Below are positions 1 through 5,405 of a stretch of DNA of 5,405 nucleotides, one piece after another (the first letter of the stretch is position 1; every line of letters starts with the position of its first letter). The DNA comes from Candidatus Roizmanbacteria bacterium CG_4_10_14_0_8_um_filter_39_9 (GTDB lineage Bacteria; Patescibacteriota; Microgenomatia; UBA1406; GWC2-37-13). A program made the translations under genes and the position numbers. The stretch spans positions 1-5,405 of the forward strand of contig PFLF01000061.1 in the NCBI GenBank assembly GCA_002784505.1, in the 5' to 3' direction. The notes beneath the pieces were generated by a model that did not search any database, was not told the origin of the DNA, and was given only the letters and a program-made list of their open reading frames with translations.

Positions 1-239
1 TGATCTTTTATTCCATGAAAGTTAAGAACGTCTACTTTCCTCCCAAACTGCTCTTCAAGAGCGATTTTTACTCGGGCCCGATCCATAAGACTAGAGCCTT
101 GTGGTAATTCAACAAGAATATCAATATCACTATCAGCATGCATCGTTCCTGTTATAATCGAGCCAAATAAAGAGGCTCTTGAAATATGATATTTCTTTAT
201 TATGGGAATTATCTGGTCCTTTGCAGTTTGGATATCCAT
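1..239 (-). CDS. Minimal nucleotidyltransferase (MNT/MntA-like), partial: C-terminus runs off the left edge
   Basis: The minus-strand frame, read from 239 down to the edge, gives 79 residues without a stop and matches the nucleotidyltransferase fold of MNT proteins. G26-S27 is followed by exactly ten residues and then D38-I-D40, the GSX10DXD signature. D70 in KVDVL (68-72) supplies the third metal-binding carboxylate, so the catalytic triad is intact. Known family members are cytosolic; MntA adds AMP to the tyrosine of a HEPN toxin (HepT) and so neutralises it. Homologues are usually about 95-140 residues, so up to half is missing. I chose ATG at 239. An in-frame GTG at 245, two codons upstream, has GAGAAG (259-254) at an 8-base spacing, which is better than the 14 bases to the ATG, so GTG could be the true start. 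No HEPN gene lies upstream of it within the window; a partner would have to be downstream, off the left edge. The family call is strong; the antitoxin role is inferred. Confidence 0.88.
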   Translation of the reverse strand, partial: MDIQTAKDQIIPIIKKYHISRASLFGSIITGTMHADSDIDILVELPQGSSLMDRARVKIALEEQFGRKVDVLNFHGIKD

Positions 240-410
240 AGACACATGATAATCTTCTCATAATGTATTTTCAACTCTAAACCAATACTTCCCCCCTTTC
301 TTTTTGGAACTGGCCCCACTTCGTCCTTCGATAAGCTCAGGACTACGCGGGGTAAAGCGAATGGTGGGGGGGCTTCTCATTGATTTTCAGGCATAAAAAC
401 AGTAAGCTAT
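240..410. promoter_or_regulatory. Divergent intergenic region between the MNT gene and the helicase operon
   Basis: This 171-base gap separates two genes that point away from each other, so it should contain both promoters. On the minus strand TTGGTT (285-280) and TATGAG (262-257) are 17 bases apart and loosely resemble -35 and -10 boxes. That -10 would overlap the candidate ribosome site GAGAAG, so I do not trust the pair. On the plus strand TTGATT (380-385) and TAAGCT (403-408) have 17-base spacing but a poor -10, and would give an almost leaderless mRNA. Homopolymer tracts occur at 291-296 (six C) and 366-372 (seven G). The presence of promoters is inferred from gene orientation, not from convincing boxes. 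Confidence 0.35.
314..352. repeat. Imperfect palindrome resembling a dispersed intergenic repeat
   Basis: Bases 314-327 can pair with 339-352 at 11 of 14 positions, around an 11-base loop (328-338). The outer stem is CCCC/GGGG and the inner stem is GTCCT/AGGAC (323-327 with 339-343, one base pair per position). The core CCTTCGATAAGCTCAGG closely resembles a CCTTCGACAAGCTCAGG motif that I remember as recurring between genes in many environmental bacteria; this comes from memory and was not searched. No T-run follows on either side, so it is not a typical intrinsic terminator, and it lies between divergent genes where none is expected. It could be a REP-like repeat or a regulatory hairpin. Confidence 0.55.
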
Positions 411-2657
411 ATGGAAATGGCAGAAGCCCATACTAGCGCTGTTGCTGAAAAGCTTAATTCCGCTCCAAAAAACGCGGAATCTCTTCCAGGAGCGCTCCCT
501 CGTAAAATGACGTCCAGAGATGAGCTCCTCGTATGGATGAAGCGAAAAGAAATAGACGCAGCAATTAAAGAAAATCCAACCGTTCTCCTTATCGCTGGCA
601 CTGGCACTGGCAAAACGCGCGCTGGTACACAAATTGCACTTGAGGCTATTGGACCAAACGGGCGCATGGCCGTAACGGAGAACCTGCGAAAAGCAACTGA
701 GGAAAGTCCTGTCACAATCGTGGCCGACCGAAATGGTGAATATCCCGAAGAAAAAGTGGGAGATGTGATCGGGTTCCAAAATAAATATAACCGAAACCCA
801 TCAGACCCAAAAGACATGAATAAGCTCAAGATGCTTTTCTGCCCCATCCAGTCGCTTCTGAATAAAGCGGAAAAAGACCATCTCCTTTCAAAATATGATT
901 TGGTATTTGTTGATGAAGTACACAAAGAATCAAAATCAAATGAAATTTTGCTGGCCACACTACGTGATATTCAGGAAAAACGTGCACATACCGATCATCC
1001 ATTGAAAATCATTCTCACTTCAGCCACCATGGATGCGGATAAACTTGGAGACTATTTCAAGGGAGCAGTAAAAGTGGAAATACCCGGCATTAATTTTGAT
1101 GTTGATGTGAAATATCATGATAAGGAAGTGCCAATTAACGAGCTGCCTAAGGCGGCTGCGGAAAAGGTGAAGTGGACAATTGACAAAGGGGATGAGGGAA
1201 ATATCTTGGTGTTTTTCTCTGGCATACACCAAATCGAAGAGGCACAAAAAACGCTCATCGAAATGAAGCTAGGAGATGATATTGAAATACGCCCTTTTTA
1301 TGGAAGTATGAGTAAAGAGGAACAAAATGAGATTACCAAAAAAATAGCTGAGGGTGGAAAACGCATCGTGTTTTTAGCAACGAACGCAGCACAAGAGAGC
1401 CTCACGTGGCCTATTAAAATAGTAGTGGATACCTGCACTCATAAACACCAAAAGCTTGATCCTATTACGGGGCGGAATTATCTTGATGAAGAAAAAGCGC
1501 CGCTTGACCATCTCACCCAGCGAAAAGGACGCGTAGGACGAAATGACCCGAAGGAGGGACAACTAGATAAATATTATCCTCTTACGACTCAGTTCGACTG
1601 GGAGGGACGGCTCCAGCACGAAAAGGCAGAAATACAGCGAACAGATCTTTCCAGTGAAGTGCTCACACTTCTTGCAAGTGGATATGATCCACGCCCAGAC
1701 AGCACGAAACCAAATGCATTTAAATATCTCAATAAACCAGACCAATCGCATCTTGATATGGCATATAAACGTCTGCACAAAGTGGGAGCAACAGATAGCA
1801 GTGGAAATCTTACGGAAAAGGGTCAATTTATGGCTTCTCTCCAACTCAATATGAATAATGCAAGTCTTGTTGCGGATGGAATCAAATATGGTGCTCTTGA
1901 AGAAGCTACTGCACTTGCCGCAATGCTTGAAGAGTATCCAAATGCGTTTGATAAAGCAAATGGGCTCCTTTCAAATTTGAAAGGGACCGAACAATCGGAT
2001 TTGATTCCTCTAGTTAATCTCCTTAAAAACTATGGAAAGACTTCGGAGAGTGATCGAGATCAACTGGTGCTTAATCTGGGACTTCGTCCAGACATGATGA
2101 AGGATGCTTATGATCTTTATACACAAATCATACTTGATGCAGGCGCCATACCACCTCCGCTTAGCACGACGGAAGATCTGAGAAAAATGGGTGGAGGGGT
2201 AGGACTGGACCTAGCCATTCACGACAGTTTTGCAGATGCTACCACTACTGGTTTCAAAAAAAGTAGTTTGATGGTTGAGGGAGTTGGTGGAGCTGCATCT
2301 ATTAAGGTGGGAAAACGATCGATATTCGCAAAAGATAAAACCCTTCCCTCCTTTATTTCTACCAGCATACGGACAATCAAGGAGAGCGGAGTGGATAAAA
2401 AAATAGCAGAATTAAATCATGCTCTCAGCAGTGAAGCCCAGGGAATAATATATGGGCAGGAACATCCGAGAGTAGCTGAAAGCTCAAAGCCAAGCAGTGA
2501 AAAAACGCCGGCACAGGCCGTTGAATCTGAAGTAAAACTGCCGGAGGAAGAAAAAAAACCAGAAGAAACTCCTATAGAACTGAAGAAGCCGCCATTGCCG
2601 TGGTATAAAAGATGGTGGGGGTCTATAAGAGGATTCATTTCTCGGCTATTTGGGTAG
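411..2657 (+). CDS. DEAH/RHA-family (HrpA/HrpB-like) ATP-dependent helicase with a Pro/Glu linker and amphipathic C-terminal tail
   Basis: This 748-residue protein shows the DEAH/RHA helicase motifs in order: Walker A GTGTGKT (63-69), a divergent motif Ia TENLRKAT (89-96), motif II DEVH (168-171, in a DEVHKES context), motif III SAT (204-206), motif IV around ILVFFSG (265-271), motif V ATNAAQESLT (323-332) and motif VI QRKGRVGR (370-377). A winged-helix and HA2 ratchet region follows (about 435-575; LTEKGQFMASL at 467-477 is typical), then a divergent OB-fold-like part (about 590-660). Such proteins use NTP to unwind or remodel RNA or RNA-DNA structures. After the core, residues 692-730 are Pro/Glu/Lys-rich and 731-748 form a Trp/Arg-rich amphipathic segment, absent from ordinary HrpA/HrpB as far as I know. 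It is shorter than HrpA (about 1300 residues) and close to HrpB. The start at 411 has no Shine-Dalgarno sequence. ATG at 417 is possible, and ATG at 507 (M33) keeps the whole core with AGGAG 14 bases upstream, so the N-terminus is uncertain. It is first in a run of three same-strand genes. The helicase call is firm; the substrate is unknown. Confidence 0.93.
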   Translation: MEMAEAHTSAVAEKLNSAPKNAESLPGALPRKMTSRDELLVWMKRKEIDAAIKENPTVLLIAGTGTGKTRAGTQIALEAIGPNGRMAVTENLRKATEESPVTIVADRNGEYPEEKVGDVIGFQNKYNRNPSDPKDMNKLKMLFCPIQSLLNKAEKDHLLSKYDLVFVDEVHKESKSNEILLATLRDIQEKRAHTDHPLKIILTSATMDADKLGDYFKGAVKVEIPGINFDVDVKYHDKEVPINELPKAAAEKVKWTIDKGDEGNILVFFSGIHQIEEAQKTLIEMKLGDDIEIRPFYGSMSKEEQNEITKKIAEGGKRIVFLATNAAQESLTWPIKIVVDTCTHKHQKLDPITGRNYLDEEKAPLDHLTQRKGRVGRNDPKEGQLDKYYPLTTQFDWEGRLQHEKAEIQRTDLSSEVLTLLASGYDPRPDSTKPNAFKYLNKPDQSHLDMAYKRLHKVGATDSSGNLTEKGQFMASLQLNMNNASLVADGIKYGALEEATALAAMLEEYPNAFDKANGLLSNLKGTEQSDLIPLVNLLKNYGKTSESDRDQLVLNLGLRPDMMKDAYDLYTQIILDAGAIPPPLSTTEDLRKMGGGVGLDLAIHDSFADATTTGFKKSSLMVEGVGGAASIKVGKRSIFAKDKTLPSFISTSIRTIKESGVDKKIAELNHALSSEAQGIIYGQEHPRVAESSKPSSEKTPAQAVESEVKLPEEEKKPEETPIELKKPPLPWYKRWWGSIRGFISRLFG
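2601..2654 (+). other. C-terminal amphipathic Trp/Arg-rich segment of the helicase (candidate membrane anchor)
   Basis: Residues 731-748 begin WYKRWWGSIRGF and end ISRLFG. Bulky hydrophobic residues fall at 731, 732, 735, 736, 739, 742, 743, 746 and 747, a helical i/i+3/i+4 pattern, while K733, R734, R740 and R745 lie on the other face; there is no acidic residue. A flexible Pro/Glu/Lys-rich linker (692-730, bases 2484-2600) precedes it. This is the composition of peripheral membrane-binding helices. A protein-docking peptide for the neighbouring ATPase is an alternative. The pattern is visible; the membrane role is inferred. Confidence 0.55.
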
Positions 2658-2689
2658 CAACCGGATCAATAATTCTGTACTATTAGAGT

Positions 2690-4864
2690 ATGTCATCTCT
2701 TGTTCACTTACATGTCCGTAATCCCAAAACTGATGAAACGCCCATTGAATCAGCGACTCAAATCTTTTCCTCTGTCCTCCCCTACCCGTTCCTTCCTTTT
2801 TGGAAACGTATTCTTCTGGTCCATCCTAAAACATATTCATTTGAATTATTTTTACTGAATCAACTTGTTTATTTTTATGCAGCAGTCCCCAAGGAGAGCG
2901 AGACATTCATCCAAAGTTTGATTACCTCCTCCTTCCCCCAGTCAAAAATAGTAAAAACAACCGACCCCATGAAGATTGTTTTTAAGTCGCAACGCATTGA
3001 TATTGGACAGATGATGCTTAACTCCTATTCGTATTTTCCCATAAAGACATATTTTGATTTTAAAGATGTCGATCCCCTTTCGGCGGTTTTGGGATTCATG
3101 GCAAAACAACCTCCCTATATTCGCATGGCCATACAAATCGCTATTACTCCCCCTTATTTTGCCTGGCAAGACAAGGGAGTCAAAAGTGCTGGAGAACAGA
3201 TCTACGATGAGGTTGCTGAAAAATATGTCATGAATCCTCAGAAAATCGCAATCATGCGCAAGGCAACATTCCAAGGAGGCAAAACAGTTATCCGCCTCGT
3301 AGTTGGCTCCACTAATACTGCTGTTGACCCAAAGCCGTACCTTACCAACCTTGCGGGAACATTCGGAACATTTTCGCTGGGAGAAGGAAACCAATTTATT
3401 TTGAAGCGACCAATCTTTTTTAAGGAAAAACTGGCTCAACGAATACAGGAGCGGAAAATATCGTATTTTGAATGCAAAAATCAGGTGTTGAATGCTCAGG
3501 AACTTGCATCCATGTGGCACCCACCAGGTATTTTGCTTGGGGGACTTAAAAATATCAGCTGGGGAAAAACACTTATAGGAGAAGCGCCTGAAAATCTCCC
3601 CGTCGTAGACGGCCTTAATGAAGAAGAAAAACAGAAAGTGAATTTTTTCGCAAAAACTGATTTTCGGAATAAACCGACTATTTTTGGTATCCATGAAGAA
3701 GACCGAAGAAAACATATTTACATTGTCGGAAAAACGGGGGCGGGTAAATCGACTCTTATTGCAAACATGGCAATTGATGACATACGAAAGGGCCGAGGAG
3801 TGGGGATTATCGATCCTCACGGAGATTTATGTGAAACAATTCTCAACTATATTCCCAAGCGAAGAATCAATGATGTTGTTTACTTGGAGCCATTCGATAC
3901 TGAACGTCCGTTTGCTTTGAATGTTCTTGAAATGCACGGACAACAACATAAAGACCTGGTGTCCTCCGGTATAGTTGCTATCTTCAGCAAGCTATATAAA
4001 GATAGCTGGGGGCCTCGTCTTGAATATATATTAAGAAATGTCATTTTGACATTGCTTAATATCCCTGGCTCAACGCTCGCAGATGTCCTTTCTATCCTTT
4101 CTGATGTTCATTACCGCCGAAAAATCGTCAATCAATTAACAGATACTGTCCTCAAAGGGTTTTGGGAATTGGAATTCGCAAAAATGTCAGAAAAATTCAG
4201 GTCTGAAGCGGTATCCCCTATCCAAAACAAAGTGGGACAGTTTGTTACTTCGACAATGATTCGTAATATTGTCGGACGAGCAAAATCTACTATCAATCTT
4301 GAGGAGATAATGAATGAGAAGAAAATACTTCTCCTCAACCTCTCGCAGGGGAAGCTCGGAGAAGATAATGCGTCTCTTTTGGGAGCGATGATCATTACCC
4401 AAATCCAACTTGCCGCTATGAACCGCGCATTTATGGATGAAAAAGACAGGCAAGATTTCTTTTTGTATGTCGATGAATTTCAAAATTTCGCAACCTCCAC
4501 ATTTATTAAAATTCTGTCTGAGGCACGCAAATATCGGCTCTCCCTCACGCTTACCAATCAATATATTGGACAACTTGATGAGGATATTGAGCATGCTATC
4601 TTTGGTAACGTGGGGACATTGATGTCTTTTGTGGTGGGAGCGCGAGACGCCCACATGCTGTCTCTTGAATATGGAGAACTGTATACGGAAAATGATCTTG
4701 TTGCATTGAGCAAATTTGAGATGGTTTTGAAGCTTTCCATTGATAATATGACGTCCCTCCCCTTCCCCTCAATCACTCTTCCGCTGCCCGCACTTAAAAA
4801 TGAGAATAAGGAAAAAATAATCCGCCTCTCCAAAGAGAAGTACGGATATATGCCGGAGAAATAG
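2690..4864 (+). CDS. VirD4/TrwB/HerA-like type IV secretion-type ATPase with a soluble N-terminal domain
   Basis: This 724-residue protein has a RecA-type motor of the TraG/VirD4/HerA class in its C-terminal half. It has Walker A GKTGAGKST (347-355), the strand motif GIIDPHGDL (372-380) common to TraG-like ATPases, Walker B LYVDEFQNF (592-600, with D595 and E596) and a sensor-like LTNQYIGQL (621-629). The conserved stretch GRAKSTINLEEI (529-540) lies between them. Such proteins assemble as hexameric rings that use ATP to drive DNA or protein through a channel at the inner membrane. Residues 1-300 form a separate region without a transmembrane helix, unlike classical VirD4. It includes FELFLLNQLVYFYAAVP (51-67) and a WHPPG motif (276-280), as in similar ATPases of Candidate Phyla Radiation bacteria. 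The ATG at 2690 lies 32 bases after the helicase stop with no convincing Shine-Dalgarno sequence. It is probably cotranscribed with the helicase and the next gene. The ATPase family is clear; whether it moves DNA, protein or pili is not. Confidence 0.9.
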   Translation: MSSLVHLHVRNPKTDETPIESATQIFSSVLPYPFLPFWKRILLVHPKTYSFELFLLNQLVYFYAAVPKESETFIQSLITSSFPQSKIVKTTDPMKIVFKSQRIDIGQMMLNSYSYFPIKTYFDFKDVDPLSAVLGFMAKQPPYIRMAIQIAITPPYFAWQDKGVKSAGEQIYDEVAEKYVMNPQKIAIMRKATFQGGKTVIRLVVGSTNTAVDPKPYLTNLAGTFGTFSLGEGNQFILKRPIFFKEKLAQRIQERKISYFECKNQVLNAQELASMWHPPGILLGGLKNISWGKTLIGEAPENLPVVDGLNEEEKQKVNFFAKTDFRNKPTIFGIHEEDRRKHIYIVGKTGAGKSTLIANMAIDDIRKGRGVGIIDPHGDLCETILNYIPKRRINDVVYLEPFDTERPFALNVLEMHGQQHKDLVSSGIVAIFSKLYKDSWGPRLEYILRNVILTLLNIPGSTLADVLSILSDVHYRRKIVNQLTDTVLKGFWELEFAKMSEKFRSEAVSPIQNKVGQFVTSTMIRNIVGRAKSTINLEEIMNEKKILLLNLSQGKLGEDNASLLGAMIITQIQLAAMNRAFMDEKDRQDFFLYVDEFQNFATSTFIKILSEARKYRLSLTLTNQYIGQLDEDIEHAIFGNVGTLMSFVVGARDAHMLSLEYGELYTENDLVALSKFEMVLKLSIDNMTSLPFPSITLPLPALKNENKEKIIRLSKEKYGYMPEK

Positions 4865-4866
4865 TA

Positions 4867-4892
4867 CAAATTCAAACTCCAAATTCAAAACT
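4867..4892. repeat. Two-copy 13-base tandem repeat in the gap before the last gene
   Basis: Bases 4867-4879 and 4880-4892 both begin with CAAATTCAAA and then diverge, giving two copies with a 13-base period. They fill most of the 40-base AT-rich gap between the ATPase stop and the next start. No hairpin or T-run is present, so nothing here suggests that transcription ends. It may be simple low-complexity sequence or a remnant of a dispersed AAATTCAAA-type repeat. Confidence 0.5.
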
Positions 4893-4904
4893 TAAATCAA
4901 AAAT

Positions 4905-5405
4905 ATGACGAAAATTTCTAAAATTCTCCGTATTATCTTTGCTTGTGTCGGTTCTTTTTTTATCTCCTCTTTTATATCTACTCATTATTTTTCCACTCCT
5001 AACCAATTTGATACTGTAGCCCTGAGAAACGATGTTGATGCAGTAATTACATCGGTAACGACATTTCATTTTGAATTACCTCGGGTAACCCTCTTTTCTC
5101 AGCGTATTGAGCCCAGTCCTACTCCTGAAGAACCGTATCCGACACCGGTCGGTAGTACACTCCCCAGGGAAACACCTTCTCCTTCTTCGGGCATTCCTAC
5201 TTCAACTCCTTATGTACAGCCAACAAGACGAGTAAGTATTCTTCCCACCTATCCGTATCGACCAACACGTATTCCAACTAACCCTCCTATTAGGCCAACA
5301 ATTGCTCACACTCAAACACCTAAACCAACGAAAAAACCAAAACCAACGCCAACGCCCTTAGCTCCTCCAGGTTATCTTCGACCTGGGGTTGGTTTAGAGG
5401 ATATT
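4905..5405 (+). CDS. Exported or membrane-anchored Pro/Thr-rich surface protein, partial: C-terminus runs off the right edge
   Basis: From ATG at 4905, the first start after an in-frame TAA at 4893, the frame stays open for 167 codons to the edge. The N-terminus has basic residues K3, K6 and R9, followed by a hydrophobic stretch (about 10-25), consistent with a signal peptide or N-terminal anchor. C14 lies too early and in a poor context (IFAC) for a lipobox. A short region (36-66) is followed by a linker rich in Pro and Thr (about 70-155), ending in KPKPTPTP (144-151), with many Arg and Lys and few acidic residues, as in wall-spanning linkers. The last residues, GYLRPGVGLEDI (156-167), look like the start of a folded domain. 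In similar proteins of these bacteria that domain is often a peptidoglycan hydrolase or transglycosylase, but this is only a guess because the domain is outside the window. No Shine-Dalgarno sequence is seen; it lies 40 bases after the ATPase gene, probably in the same operon. Confidence 0.82.
   Translation, partial: MTKISKILRIIFACVGSFFISSFISTHYFSTPNQFDTVALRNDVDAVITSVTTFHFELPRVTLFSQRIEPSPTPEEPYPTPVGSTLPRETPSPSSGIPTSTPYVQPTRRVSILPTYPYRPTRIPTNPPIRPTIAHTQTPKPTKKPKPTPTPLAPPGYLRPGVGLEDI

Noticed and set aside
314..352. Intrinsic terminator
   Set aside because: The stem is interrupted by mismatches, no T-run follows in either direction, and both flanking genes point away from it.
291..372. Large hairpin closed by the C-run (291-296) and the G-run (366-372)
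   Set aside because: Only the homopolymers pair and the pairing does not extend beyond them, so this is weak evidence for a structure; it may also mark a sequencing-prone stretch.
407..958. Long open frame on the minus strand (183 codons) opposite the helicase N-terminus
   Set aside because: It is antisense to the Walker A and DEVH motifs, has a Ser/Phe-rich composition typical of a shadow frame and shows no recognisable domain.
2678..2690. Small TACT/AGTA inverted repeat just before the ATPase start
   Set aside because: A four-base stem with a five-base loop is expected by chance in AT-rich DNA.
2942..3820. Open frame of 292 codons on the minus strand opposite the ATPase
   Set aside because: It overlaps the ATPase N-terminal domain and Walker A region. 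Its product is rich in Cys, Phe and Ser without motifs, so it is most likely an antisense artefact despite its length.
4187..4654. Open frame of 155 codons on the minus strand opposite the ATPase Walker B region
   Set aside because: It is antisense to the conserved DEFQNF motif, with no domain and no plausible ribosome site.
4944..4949. Lipoprotein cysteine (C14) in the exported protein
   Set aside because: The context IFAC has Phe at -2 and too short a preceding hydrophobic region for a lipobox.

Overview
The window looks like a piece of a small-genome environmental bacterium, most likely Candidate Phyla Radiation (Patescibacteria), possibly Microgenomates. This is inferred from four things: a TrwB/TraG-like ATPase of the type common in that group, with a soluble N-terminal domain and no membrane helices; a secreted Pro/Thr-rich protein; tight gene spacing; and forward genes without Shine-Dalgarno sequences. 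All frames read normally with the standard bacterial code, and both complete genes end in TAG. No rRNA, tRNA, CRISPR array, insertion sequence or phage gene was seen.

Layout. The left edge (positions 1-239, minus strand) holds the N-terminal 79 residues of a minimal nucleotidyltransferase (MNT/MntA-like), the usual partner of a HEPN ribonuclease. Its continuation lies outside the window. A 171-base divergent intergenic region follows (240-410). It carries an imperfect palindrome built on CCTTCGATAAGCTCAGG, which resembles dispersed intergenic repeats of environmental bacteria. Three genes then run rightwards with gaps of 32 and 40 bases, as in an operon: a DEAH/RHA-type (HrpA/HrpB-like) helicase with an unusual C-terminal tail (411-2657); a VirD4/TrwB/HerA-like type IV secretion-type ATPase (2690-4864); and the start of an exported Pro/Thr-rich protein (4905 to the right edge).

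How they might work together. The pumping ATPase, the helicase with a tryptophan- and arginine-rich amphipathic tail that could bind a membrane, and the surface protein with a basic wall-spanning linker could form part of a nucleic-acid or protein handling apparatus at the cell envelope. The family assignments of the helicase and the ATPase rest on clear motifs. The joint function is inference. The most distinctive feature is the helicase tail together with its ATPase neighbour.
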